A stretch of 64,000 nt of DNA, taken from NCBI RefSeq assembly GCF_918797505.1, contig NC_092801.1, positions 310,001 through 374,000 on the forward strand. Direction: 5' to 3'. A program made the translations under genes and the position numbers. The notes below the pieces were generated by a model that had not been told where the DNA came from, ran no database searches, and saw only the letters and a list, made by a program, of their open reading frames with translations. Below are positions 45,200 through 55,905 of the stretch, piece after piece (position 1 is the stretch's first letter; every line of letters starts with the position of its first letter). This DNA comes from Bemisia tabaci (lineage: Eukaryota; Arthropoda; Insecta; Hemiptera; Aleyrodidae).

Positions 45200-45530
45200 G
45201 TGTATGAGATTCTTATCATTTTTCTCCTCTTCCTCATGTTTCTTTTCCCCTCCATATCCTTCTTTTCATTTCTTCCTCTCTACCTATTTTTTCCCTCTTT
45301 TTCCACAAATCATCATTTCATCATTTTCATTTTTTTTTTTCACAAATTCCTCATTATCATTCTCTTCTCGGTTCTCGATCATTTTTAAATCTGTCTCTTT
45401 TTTTACGTCTGGCACTCTGTCTACCTTTATTCTTCCTCATTTTCATCTCCTTCTGATTCAGTCTCTCCTCCTTATTCTCATCCTTTCCACCTTCTCCTCT
45501 ACTCTTCTTTCTAATAATAATTAATCAAAC
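45200..45530 (+). repeat. Polypyrimidine tract
   Basis: For about 330 bp the plus strand is dominated by C and T (TTCCTC, TCTTTT and CCTTCTTTTC words). The two overlapping frames here are composition artefacts. Confidence 0.65.
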
Positions 45531-45708
45531 CCATGCAGATTCGGCTCTTTGTTAATCGATAATCGAAGTGTTGTGTTGCAACCATCGCGCCTTCCAGGAT
45601 TTGTGCTTCTCTTCCATGATGCTAATTAATGATATCATCCCTTACCCCAAGATCTGACACTGACCTAACACAACCTTCTGTGCGTCGCTCGGTAATAGCC
45701 GTCGCACG

Positions 45709-45855
45709 CTGCTGCGTTTAGGAAAAACGCCGTATGAACATTAGAATGTTGCCACATTTCCTCGAATGGAATATTTAATTCTGCCAAAACTTATGACCAA
45801 GGATTTTTCTGTAAATTTGCAAGAACATCGGATTAAATTGCATGTTACGGGCAAA
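45709..45855. mobile_element. MITE family A, copy 8 (left half)
   Basis: TTTAGGAAAAACGCCGTATG with AACATTAGAATGTTGCCACA begins a normal family A copy, but similarity is lost after the central ATTAAATTGCATG. The right half is truncated. Confidence 0.6.
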
Positions 45856-47009
45856 TAGTAAAAATTAAATGCGCTCGTATGTATGATTTTTACCAAAGGA
45901 CAGTCTGTTTGCGAAATAATGTGCGTTTTTGACAATTTCCTGAGAGAGAGTGAATTCATTAAATTTGCAGACTTTCCTTTCCGAATGCTTCTTTTTAATT
46001 TTAAATGTCAATATTTTAAATATTCAGTATTTTACAACACCCTCCAAAGAAGATAAATGTTCGTCCAAGAAATAGTAATCAAAAAATTAATGACCCAGTA
46101 GGTGTTGTTTTGTGTCAACTTTCAAAGAATTGAAGGCATTTTTTCAAAATCTACAGTCCGTCAAAGTGAGCTTTCCGTGTGATTTTGCTAAGAATTAGGT
46201 TTGGCCCCTAGCCCCCCTGAATTTTAGCGTACCCCAAGATCGTTTGACGTGATAAGGAGATTGAAGATATGGTCTTCTCTGCAAATTTTGAATGAAATCT
46301 AAAAGATTTAGATTCTGAGATATCGCTGTATACAGATTTGGGGGGTGCCTGACGGACGGACACACATTTTTTCAAGTATGGTTATTTTGACTCCTAGGAG
46401 GGACCTCAAAACGTCTAGAAATGATGAAATTTCAACTTTTTTTCTTTTTTTTTTTGAAGGATGACAATACTTCCTCTACCCTAGGGGCGCAAGGAAGTAA
46501 AAACCACGCATGATCCAAATTTTTATGGTTTGTTCCTTCCAATAAAAGCAAATCATTATTTCTTTTCAAATAGGCAAACGATTCAGAATCTCAATCCAAG
46601 CTAGAACATTTGACTACGGGCCTGGGCATTTAAAAAAATTTCTGATTTGAAAATTATTTTCGACACATATGCAATGGACAACCGGACAATGTGTGAACTG
46701 AAGCGACATACTGCAAACTATAGCATGTTAGATGCATTAAAACTTGGATGAAAATTTTCTGGGGAGTCCCAGAACCCCTTATACGCCCTCCCCCCCCCCC
46801 CTGTTCGAAAAGTCTGGATCCGCCTATGTATCTGTGGTAATTTTGGTGCAAATCACCGTGAATGATCGAGATTCTAGAGTATGTTATTTGGAGGAATGAG
46901 GCAACATATCTGTGTTGATGCGTGGTTTTTCCTTGGCGCGAGGCCCCTTCTTGCGGTGTTCGCTCGGCCACGATTAATCACAGACGTCGGAGGATGTTAA
47001 TTTGTCATT
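45856..47009. other. Unassigned DNA
   Basis: No gene recognised. At 46789-46830, a C-run followed by GGATCCGCCTATG resembles the ends at 14424-14440 and 47304-47320 and the CAGTGGCGGATCC at 28799, so it is a likely remnant of a hAT-like family. Confidence 0.3.
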
Positions 47010-47300
47010 TGTAGGAAATAGTCGATGCGATGTTGGATCGGAATCCGAGCACTTGCACAGAGGCCGAGTCTTCCCGTGAATAATTACCCACCGCCCTAAT
47101 TTGTCAGCGAGGACTCCGCTCCAAATACGTCTGGCCTAAATACGACCAGAATTAAGTGAGGAAGTCGATTTTCGATTAATTCCGTCTCGCCCGGAACCTC
47201 ATCAATGATTCATCCGTTTCCGCGGATAATGGCTCCCACGGTTTTGCGCCTCGCCAAACAAGGAGTTCGCTCGTTAGATTCCAGGTTCCGAGGATTTCAC
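47010..47300. promoter_or_regulatory. Possible regulatory island
   Basis: This stretch of about 290 bp has high complexity and higher G+C, and no repeat match. It has TTCGATTAATTCCG, CCTAATTTG and AATAATTACCC homeodomain-type words. The sequence texture differs from the MITE-rich flanks. Function inferred only. Confidence 0.2.
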
Positions 47301-47445
47301 TGGGGATCCGCCTAAATTTTGATTCAGTAGCAAACCCCAAGGTTTAGCCACGCACTTTTACTTCTTGATGAGTTAAGACCAGGTGTTCAATGAGCGGTAA
47401 TCCTGAAAATCAACGAGTCAAAAGCAGGAATCTAGCATTTTAAAT

Positions 47446-47697
47446 CTGCCGCGCTAAGGAAAAACGCCGTATGACCTTCAGGCGTTGCCAAATTTCCTTT
47501 GATAAAACACAAAGTTCCTGGTAAACTTATGGATATTTTCCTTCTAATTTTTCAGATAATTTTGATCGCAATTTCACCTAAAGTTCCTGAAAATTTCAAG
47601 GAAAAATATTCATAACTTTCCTCAATAATGAACATTTTATTGAATGAAATCTGGCAACTCTCGAATGTTTATACGGCGTTCTTCCTTAGCACGACAG
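47446..47697. mobile_element. MITE family A, copy 9, with 4-bp TSD
   Basis: CTGCCGCGCTAAGGAAAAAC ... CGTTCTTCCTTAGCACGACAG, flanked by AAAT (47442-47445, 47698-47701). Confidence 0.85.
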
Positions 47698-47737
47698 AAA
47701 TGGAGTAAAGAGTCTCGATTGTGCGCGGTGATTAATT

Positions 47738-47956
47738 GGACGTATTCCTATCAAACGGAACTAAGCGCCATAGGGGGAAGAAGGTAGAGGGGGGCTTGGA
47801 TTGGCGGCGGAAACGGGCGTCCTGCTCGTTCCGTCCTATACTCGCAATGCTTTTCCATGGCGCTTAGTTCCGTTTGACAGAGCGCGCTATCGGGATTCTA
47901 AATTCCTCAAAAGGAACTCAAATTGGCGCTTAGTTCCGTTTGACAGAAATACGTCC
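47738..47956. mobile_element. Foldback MITE, family G, copy 2, with 4-bp TSD
   Basis: GGACGTATTCCTATCAAACG then GAACTAAGCGCCA at the left; the inverse TGGCGCTTAGTTCCGTTTGA then CAGAAATACGTCC at the right. Flanked by AATT (47734-47737, 47957-47960). An extra inverted arm (TTCCATGGCGCTTAGTTCCG at 47853) suggests a partial internal duplication of the right arm. Confidence 0.8.
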
Positions 47957-48335
47957 AATTGGAGCGGGAGCTACCGCGGTTACGCGAATTTCGCTGATAA
48001 TCCGAGACCAATGGCGATTCGACCGGGAAAATGGATCGAATAGGCTGAGAATCTACTGTGATAGATTCTCAGACAAGTAACAGACAGACATGTAATTATT
48101 GGTTGAAAATAAATTAATGTTACCTCAACGAAGGTATTTGTCCAAACATTGTTTCTGAAAGGAATTTTTTACAGAAGCTAGCGCCATAAATTTGTAGAGT
48201 TTTTGGGTCAATTTCACCGACAAAACCACTGACAATCGAAGCGCGGATAATCAAGGCCCTATATCGTGTTAATGTCAAAAGGAACTGTAAAGTGAATGGA
48301 TTCAATCTAGCCATGATGGACGAAAATTTTATGCA

Positions 48336-48530
48336 TCGACGGTGTAAGTCCGCAATCAGATATCTCGTTTGCGGTGTCTGAAAATATCCGCCTCTGTGTT
48401 ATTTTTTTGAAAGAGAACAAATTGAATCATTCCTTGAAGTTCATGCAGAATTTTTTTCAAACAGAGAACGGCGGTTTTAATTAAAGAATTTCCGTTGAGT
48501 AGTTTTCCGTTTAAAAAATAAACATTGATG
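48336..48530. mobile_element. MITE family C, copy 6 (left part)
   Basis: TCGACGGTGTAAGTCCGCAA then ATATCTCGTTTGCGGTGTCT is the family C left end. The following ATTGAATCATTCCTTGAAGT also matches. The right inverted end is missing. Confidence 0.6.
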
Positions 48531-48725
48531 ACCGAAGTACCGAAGCTCTTTCGTGTTACGTAATTAAGTTGTGGATTCTCCCACGGCGATGGAAATTTTC
48601 ATTTTTGGTTACAGTTCGCTTTAAATTTCTACCGGTACAATTTTCATGATTTTTACGGCTATCGATAGGAGAAAAAGATACTCTTTAGATGAGTCGGATG
48701 AGTCCGCTCTCTTTGGATTGACTAC

Positions 48726-48966
48726 TGAGGGGCTCGGAGGACAAGACGCATAAGTGCAGGTTTTAAAAAAATTGAGATGATAAAGATTTCAAGGAGAACT
48801 AGTCTTGATGCATACTCTGTGAAGAATTCGCTTCCAAATTCCAATCTTTAAGCATCAAGAAGTCAGTTTGAACTTTTTTCCGCCATAAGGATCCGTGTAA
48901 TGTCGAAACTTCAAACATGTTTTTCTCGAAAAATGCACTTATGCGCCTTGTCCTCCGAGCCCCTCA
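48726..48966. mobile_element. Foldback MITE, family T
   Basis: TGAGGGGCTCGGAGGACAAG then ACGCATAAGTGCA at the left, and the inverse TGCACTTATGCGCCTTGTCC then TCCGAGCCCCTCA at the right: arms of about 33 bp with a single mismatch. The loop holds another inverted pair (TTGATGC...GCATCAA). TSD not clear. Confidence 0.75.
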
Positions 48967-49028
48967 ACTCGTGGTGCCCCGAAAAGGCGGCTTAGCGCCC
49001 TCTGAGGAATGAGCCGCATAGCAGCCAG

Positions 49029-49512
49029 CGGCCCGATTATTGAAATTGATAGATAAAGCTATAGACAAAAGGGGAAAAAAGATATGGAGAGATCCTGTTG
49101 GTGGAAGCTGGTGGTTGCAATGGACAAAGGAGGTAGCTAATAGACTAACTAACGGCAACCCACGAGAGACCCAGCAGTTAGTCTATCATTTTCTCCCTTT
49201 GTCTATAGGAACCACAGGGGAAAAAAGGCACTTGGTCCAAGCATGATGATTCTTGAATTCGCCGCCAGGAATTTTTTTCATCTTGATTAAAGCTGAATTT
49301 TTCTTGATACAAGAAAAATAATGCTTGGGTTAAGCAAAAAAGTAGTTTATAGTAAGCAGCAAAATTCTTGATATAAGAAAAAATACTTTTTGGCGGCAAA
49401 TATAGGTAAGATCCTTTTTTTCAGTGCACCCGTTTCAACCAATAGGATCGCTCCATACTCCCCATGTCTTCTTTGTCTACAGCTTTGTCCATCAATTTCA
49501 ATAATCAGTCGG
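49029..49512. mobile_element. MITE family D, copy 2, interrupted by family B
   Basis: The left half (GCGGCCCGATTATTGAAATT ... CTTTGTCTATAGGAACCAC) and right half (CCCGTTTCAACCAATAGGAT ... CAATTTCAATAATCAG) are those of 21061-21341. A family B element sits at their junction. The nesting shows that B moved after D had inserted here. Confidence 0.75.
49213..49426. mobile_element. MITE family B, copy 4, nested in family D
   Basis: CATGATGATTCTTGAATTCG, GATACAAGAAAAATAATGCT, AAGTAGTTTATAGTAAGCAG and TACTTTTTGGCGGCAAATAT match the other B copies, ending TCCTTTTTTTCAGTG. It splits the family D element exactly between its GGAACCAC and CGTTTCAACC halves. Confidence 0.8.
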
Positions 49513-49559
49513 CAGGGGGTGCTGCCCCTCCCCTAATTTTCTCTTTTAACGTGCTCTAT

Positions 49560-49940
49560 GTGGTTCTGGATCTGGGCCATGGAGTTGGCGGAAACTCAAC
49601 GGTCTCCGAAAGCGGCGGTGCAGTGCGGCGAGGCGATTGGATTTTAATGAGCCCGAACGCAGGCCGTCGTTGGGGCGGCTCTCATCCATCATTAATAATG
49701 ATAAAAACACAATAAAACACAACAATAACCCCTCGGAAACCTAACCTCTTCGGCCGGCTTCCGCCCCGGGATTGAGCCATCGGCCTCCCCTCGGGACGCC
49801 CCGAAATTCCGGACGAACGTGACATCACGATCCATCCAGGAATTGAACGGAATTTCAGGAACGGCGTAAATGTTACGAGGATCCCGCTCCTTGTACGTGG
49901 TTTTTCGATGGAATTGTTCGATTGACTTCGCGCACTTCTT
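49560..49940. promoter_or_regulatory. Possible regulatory island
   Basis: G+C-richer, complex sequence with ATTAATAATGATAAAAAC and GGATTTTAATGAG words, and no repeat match. Short frames have no recognised domain. Function inferred. Confidence 0.2.
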
Positions 49941-50017
49941 TGCGGCCTTTAGAAACACGCTTTATCGACTCTCTCTCTCTCCCCCCCCTCTCTCTCACTC
50001 CTCGTCCGGGGCTAGTT

Positions 50018-50270
50018 CTGCCATGCTAAGGAAAAACACCGTATGAACATTCGAGAGTTGCTAGTTTCTTTCGATAAAATGTTTATTTTTGAGGAAAGTT
50101 ATGAATATTTTTCCTTTAAATATTCAGGAACGTTAGGTGAAATTGCAAACAAAATTATCCGAAAAAATTGGAAGGAAAGTATTCACAAGTTTACCAAGAA
50201 ATTCGTGTTTTATCAAAGGAAATTTGGCAACGCCTGAAGGTTCATACGACGTTTTTCTTTAGAACGGCAG
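50018..50270. mobile_element. MITE family A, copy 10
   Basis: CTGCCATGCTAAGGAAAAAC ... GACGTTTTTCTTTAGAACGGCAG. Preceded by a (CT)n/C-run. TSD not clear. Confidence 0.8.
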
Positions 50271-50324
50271 ATTTTTTTTCAATCACGCAGAGTGAAAATA
50301 AGCCAGCCGCGTGGTTCCAGACCG

Positions 50325-51410
50325 AAAAAATTGGACTCAGCGGGCCATTTTATTGGGGAATAGCTTTATGTCAGCCCAATCGGAGAACTTTCGATTTTCA
50401 CTTTAAAATTTTAGTTTAGGTAACCCCTTTCGATTTTTTCGATATTTGATAAAAAGGAAAAATTTGAAATAATGGGCTTGTCCTACGCTCCTCGATCAAA
50501 GCGCAAAAGTGATTGCGCCTCTTGGTCTCGAGTCTCGCCGGTGATTCCCGAGCCGAAAAATGAGTGTTTTTGACCAATTTCGTGGGTTCACTGCTCATTT
50601 TTGCCATTTGTGAGCTCCATAATGATCTCGTGGAACATTTGGGACCCGAAAAAATCAAACTCCGTGAGTTATTTTATATGGGGCTATCTTCATTTCAGCC
50701 CGATCGGAGAACTCTCGATCTTGACCCAAAAATTGTAGTCCATTTTTCTCGATTTTTGATGGGAAATAATTTCGAGATAATTGGCTTGTCTTGCCTACTT
50801 TGAGACATAGAGTCAATCACGCTTGGCCCTAAGCGCAATACCCTTCTTCGCGGCTTCCTAAGCCGAGAAACGGGTGTTTTTGACAGCTGTTTTGATAATT
50901 CGCTCACATGCGAATATTCGCAGCTTGCGCGGTCCAGCGGACTCGTGAACTTCTTGCACATGAAAATCGGACTCCGCGGGTCATTTCACATAGGTTTAGC
51001 TTGGTTCCAGCTTAATGGGAGTGTATAGTATTGTCCAGTCTTGATAACAGGCGCCCCCTGGCGAACAACGAACAAACGAGCGTCACTCATGCCTCCTACA
51101 TTGGAGCGTGATACAATTTGTCATACATCATCGTGTCATGCCTCTTGTCATGCATCATGTCTTCTCGAGAACCGTGAATAAATTGTTTCTTTCATCGTCA
51201 TTGTTTCTCTTTTTTCATTTGTCTCGACAATACAAGGAGAGCTGTCGATTTTGACCCTAAAATATTTAGTCTATGTTGATATTTCTCAGTTTTGTACGGG
51301 GAAAAATTTCGAGCTACCTAATTGTCGGATCTTATTTACAAAGCTCATGACGTAGAATCTATTGCGCATGGTCTCGAGGCTCTAGGCGTCTTCCTAAGCC
51401 TAAGGGACTG
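50325..51410 (+). repeat. Three tandem degenerate units of about 320 bp
   Basis: The phrase GAAAA(A)ATCGGACTC(C/A)GCGGGTCATTT recurs at about 50325, 50648 and 50962. Each is followed by CAGCCC(A/G)ATCGGAGAACT...TCGATTTTGACCC, TTTCGAGATAATTGGCTTGTC, and CCTAAGCCGAGAAA.GGGTGTTTTTGAC. Identity is roughly 60-70% by eye. The third unit is interrupted by a probable solo LTR (51022-51234) and resumes with GAGAGCTGTCGATTTTGACC. An old tandem duplication or satellite remnant. Confidence 0.6.
51022..51234. mobile_element. Probable solo LTR
   Basis: The segment starts TGTATAGTATTGTC and ends TCGACAATACA, giving the TG...CA ends and TGTAT/ATACA terminal inverted repeat of an LTR. It carries an AATAAA signal near 51178 and a T-rich 3' part. 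The flanks GGGAG and AGGAG match at 4 of 5 bases, consistent with a 5-bp TSD. No internal retroelement sequence is present. At 213 bp it suits a Copia-type LTR, but the superfamily is a guess. Confidence 0.55.
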
Positions 51411-51566
51411 TCCCTTATTTATGTAACGCACTTCTTCGGCATTTTTGACCCCCCCCCCCCTCTTGAAACACCTTTGTGGCGTAGGTTCCTATCATTTAAC
51501 ACGTAAAACAAAATGAAGCAACGCTCTCCTCCACCACCCCTCCTCTTGTAACGCTTTTGTGACGTA

Positions 51567-51819
51567 CTGTCGTGCTAAGGAAAAACGCCGTATGAGCCCT
51601 CGGATATTGCCAAGTTTCCTCCGATGAAAACCTAATTTACTGGGAAAATTGCGAATATTACTTCTTAAAATTTTCAGACGATTTTGTACGCAATTTAATC
51701 TAAAATATCTGAAAATTTCGAGGAAAAATATGCATGAATGTTGTTAAAAATACATGTTTTATAAAGGGAAATTTGGCAACTCTTGAATATTCATACGGCG
51801 TTCTTCCTCAGCACGGTAG
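51567..51819. mobile_element. MITE family A, copy 11, with 4-bp TSD
   Basis: CTGTCGTGCTAAGGAAAAAC ... CGTTCTTCCTCAGCACGGTAG, flanked by CGTA (51563-51566, 51820-51823). Confidence 0.85.
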
Positions 51820-51823
51820 CGTA

Positions 51824-53043
51824 GGCGTAAGCCACTAGCCTTCATCCCGCAAAACCGAAATTGCGCAACGCTCTCCTCGACCGCCCCCCCCCCCCTCCAA
51901 AACGTAATTTAGGGGCGATCCTTAAGCTTGAATAGATGCATTTGAATTGCATCAAGTCACTGTCACTAACGCGTCCGTCCTAACATTTTTTTACACTTCG
52001 GAATCCAGTAGGTAAGTACGTACATGAAGCTTCTTCTTATGAGCATCGCTCCTCAAATAATATCAGCAATTTTGATGTTTGGAGCTGAAACATTGGTATA
52101 ATGAAGTAAACTTCAGCGATTCTGTGAAGCTAACTTATTACGTAACGAATCCTTGCACTAGGCAACCAAACTTACTTCATAGACAAGCTGGTTGCGTCGG
52201 GCACGCTGAAGGAGATTTACGTTTCCATAATTTTGCTGTACCTTTGAAACGTAGAGGCTAAAAAAAAAATTGACCTCACATTATGTCAGACGTTTTTAGG
52301 TTTGAAAACGAACGCATTGTTGAAATTTTGGAAGTTTTTTCCCTTTTTTCCGAATGTATGATCTAGTGCTGAGTCTCATAGTCTTGACCGAACTTCAACC
52401 CTTTTTCGGGTTTTGGTGGTTTTTTTAAGACAGACATAGGCGCTGGCGAAGCCTTGGATTTCGTAGGTTTCTAGGGGGGGTCCAGATTGGTGCGCTCCCC
52501 TTATTCCCCCAGGTCAAAAACTGGGTGGCGAAAGAGGAAGAAAGAAAGAAAAGAAAAGGAAAAGACGGAGTAAGTAAAAGTTCAAATATGATACACACAT
52601 ATTTTAGTTTGCTTTTCTTGCCGTTCGTTAAAGTCTCCAGAAATACGAGAATCTATTTTCATGGCGAACAAGCTGATAATTCTACTTAACAGTTATTGTA
52701 GGTAGAGGGTAGAAATAGCTGAGAAAGATGAGATAAGAGAAGGGTAACACCCCCTCTTCAAATTATATTCGACTCAGTAGTTAAAAATATTCACACAATT
52801 TCTGTCTTGACGAAACTTAAATTTAGTGTTTCTCCGATTCTCAAAGAACAGGGTGACTCAGGGATAAAGCGCCAGACTGAAGGATTGGGCTTCATAGGTA
52901 AAAAAAGAAGCCTCCTCCCTTTCTAAGGTTTTTATCTAAAAGCACCCCTAGTCCCCCTAGTCGGAGCTACGGTCTCCTTACATTTTTAGGGAAAATTATC
53001 GTCTTATCTGAATTTTAACACCAACATTTTGGGGAGGGGGTGA
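51824..53043. other. Unassigned DNA
   Basis: It contains a family Q fragment at 51921-51990 (AAGCTTGAATAGATGCATTT ... CACTAACGCGTCCGTC). Otherwise no gene or repeat was recognised. Confidence 0.35.
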
Positions 53044-55136
53044 TGAACACTCCGGAACGCGTGAGGTATCACGCCACAATTGAAGCCGTTTTCAAATCTT
53101 CTGTATTTACATGACGACATTTTTCCATATTTTATTTTTCCCCCTATTTTCGGCCTTAACGGTCGAAACTGCAGTAGCGGCACAGGAAAACCGAAAAAAA
53201 ACGCGGGGACGCTACTTTAAAATATTAAGCTTCCATCGCCTTGCTATGGCGCAGGGATACACCTATTTGAACTCCTCGGAACGCGTGAGGTATCACGCTT
53301 CAATTGAAGGCGTTTAAGAATCTTATGTATTTACATGACGAGATTTTCCAAATTTGTTTGCATTATATTGTAGATTTGAGTTCCTTTTATTATTTGGTAA
53401 TATTATTCCTGCTTCATAATTTATAATTATTCTGCAAATATTATCTTTTTCCAAAGTACAATCCGGCTTTAGCGCCCTTAAACTTCGGCCTTAACGGTCG
53501 AAACTGCAGGAGCGTCTCAGGAAAGCCTAAAAACCAAACCTGGACGTCCCTTTAATGAAACTTCTATCGCCTTGCTAAGGCGCAGGGATACAACTATTTG
53601 AACACTCCGGTACGCATGAGGTATCACGCCTCATTTGAAGGCGATTTCGAATCTTTTGTATTTTTATGAAGAGATTTTCCAAATTTGTTTGCATTAAATT
53701 GTCGATTTGAGATCCTTTTATTATTTAATTAAATTATTCCTGCTTCATAATTTGTAATTATTCTGCAAAAATTATCTTTTTGCGAAGTACAATCCCGGCT
53801 TTAGCGCCCTTAAACTACAGCCTGAACGGTCGAAACTGCAGTAGCGGCACAGGAAAGCCGAAAAACCAAGGGGGGACGCTGCTTCAATATTAAACTTCTA
53901 TCGCCTTGCTATGGCGCAGGGATACAACTATTTGAACAATCCGGAACGCGTGATGTATCACGCTTTAATTGAAAGCGTTTGCGAATCTTCTGTACTTACA
54001 TGAAGAGATTCTCCAAATTGTTTTGCATTATATAATAGATTTGAGTTCCTTGTTTTATTTAGTTAAATTACTCCTACTGCTTAATTTTTATTTATTATGC
54101 AAAAACTATCCATTTGCGAAATACAATCCTGGCTTTAGCGCCCTTAAACTACGGCCTTAACGGTCGAAACTAAAGTAGCGGCACAGAAATACAGAAAAAC
54201 AACGCGGGGACGCTACTTCAATATTAAGCTTCCATCGCCTTGCTAAGGCGCAGGGATACAACTATTTGAACGCTCCGGAACGCAGTGAGGTATCACGCTT
54301 TAATTGAAGGCGTTTTCGAATCTTCTGTATATACATGACGAGATTTTCCAAATTTCTTTGCATTATATATTGTAGATTTGAGTTCCTTTTATTATTTAGT
54401 TAAATTACCAATGATCCTTAATTTTTAATTATTCTGCAAAAAGTATCCATTTGCAAAATAAAACCCTTGCTTTAACGCCCTTTAAATACGTTAGTTTTTC
54501 TCATTTTATTTCAGATTTAAGCTCATTTTGTTATTTAGTTAAATTATTCCTGCTTCTTAATTTTTAACTATTCTGGTAAAATTTTCTTTTTGCGAAATAC
54601 AATCCTGATTTTCTCCTTGACGAGATTTTCCAAATTCCTTTGCATTATATTGTAGGTTTGAGTTCCTTTTCTTATTTAGTTAAATTACTCCTACTGCTTA
54701 ATTTTTATTTATATTGCAAAAACTATCCATTTGCGAAATGCAATCCTGGCTTTAGCGCCCTTAAACTCTGGCCTTTACGGTCGAAACTGCAGTAGCGGCA
54801 CAGGAAAGCCGAAAAACCAAACCGGGACGCTACTTCAATATTAAACTTCCATCGCCTTGCTAAGGCGCAGGGATACAACTATTTGAACACTCCGGAACGC
54901 GTGAGGTATCACGCTTCAATTGAAGGCGTTTTCGAATCTTCTGTATTTACATGACGAGATTTTCCAAATTGTTTTGCATTATACTGTAGATTTGAGTTCC
55001 GTTTATTATTTAGTCAAATTACTCCTGCTTCTTAATTTCTAATTATTCATCAAAAATTATCTGTTTGCGAAATACAATCCTGGCTTTAGCGCCCTTAAAC
55101 TACGGCCTTATCGGTCAAAACTGCGGTAGCGGCACA
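53044..55136 (+). repeat. Tandem array of about 333-bp units with conserved palindromes
   Basis: The phrase TCCGGAACGCGTGAGGTATC recurs at about 53050, 53275, 53607, 53940, 54274 and 54890. Most spacings are close to 333 bp. One unit is short (about 224 bp) because the AT-rich segment is missing, and one is long (about 616 bp) because that segment is duplicated. Each unit has an AT-rich half (GATTTGAGTTCCTTTTATTA...) and a G+C-richer half (TTTAGCGCCCTTAAACTACG, GGTCGAAACTGCAGTAGCGG). It also has three short palindromes: GCGTGAGGTATCACGC, CTTCAATTGAAG and CGCCTTGCTAAGGCG. No coding frame is conserved. Confidence 0.8.
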
Positions 55137-55565
55137 CAGGGGCGGACTGCAGTCGAAAAGTTAGGAGGAGATCTAAATGTAAGGGCCCCTCCTGTCGTTC
55201 GGGGGCCCCTCTAAGAAGGTCCGGGGGCCCTCCCCCGTCAAATTTTGAAAATTTCACACTTTTTAAACACGTAGGCATTATTGGAGTTGGATTATACAGT
55301 ACTTGAACTTCAAAATAACCCATTCTCAGGATTCATCGGGGGTCCCTTCATCACAAATACTTTTGGCGACCTTCCATGTCTCTTAGAGACAAATTTTCAA
55401 GGAATTCGGGGCCTTTTAGTGATTGAAAAGGATAAGAAAATCACAACATTACGGGGGAAAAAATGATGACTCGAAAAAAATTCGCCGCGGGGGCCTCTTC
55501 GGGACCTCCGCGGCAAATTGTTAGGGGGCGATCGCCTCCCTGCCCCCTTGGCCAGTCCGCCCCTG
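55137..55565. mobile_element. hAT-like element with 13-bp TIRs
   Basis: Perfect terminal inverted repeats CAGGGGCGGACTG and CAGTCCGCCCCTG. Subterminal inverted G/C words (GGGGGCCC..., AGGGGGCGATCGCC) and RGGGGCC-type repeats lie just inside. The CAGGGG end is typical of hAT elements, but the flanks GCGGCACA and GTCATCCT do not form an 8-bp TSD. Its left end coincides exactly with the end of the tandem array. No transposase. Confidence 0.65.
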
Positions 55566-55905
55566 GTCATCCTTTGACTGAAAATTGCAATCGATTGGAG
55601 GCCATGAATGAATTTAACGGAGGTCATTTTGCACGAGTGAGGGTCCAAAACGGTTGCCAAAAATCAGGAACATGACTGTCCCTAAGATTTGAGGAAGCCG
55701 TGGTTCCCATTGTGGCATTTCGCTAAAAGCATTCTGGAGATGAGAGGGGTCTAACATTTCCGTGATTTTTCCTCTCTGGTGGCAGAATATCCTTTATAAA
55801 TTGCGAGCCATGGTTTTACCTTGTTTCTTTTGGTAATAAAAAAAGAAGCGGAAATTTTGAATCACGGCGATAGAGAAACGCCGTTTCGCACGTTGTCCAT
55901 GATTA
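55566..55905. other. Unassigned DNA
   Basis: No recognisable gene or repeat. Confidence 0.35.

Noticed and set aside
45177..45524. 115-codon F/S-rich frame resembling a membrane protein
   Set aside because: Same artefact: a polypyrimidine tract open in more than one frame.
53044..55136. CRISPR array, because of regularly spaced palindromic repeats
   Set aside because: Units are about 333 bp with homologous spacers, in an animal-type genome. No cas-like genes and no short 28-37-bp repeats.
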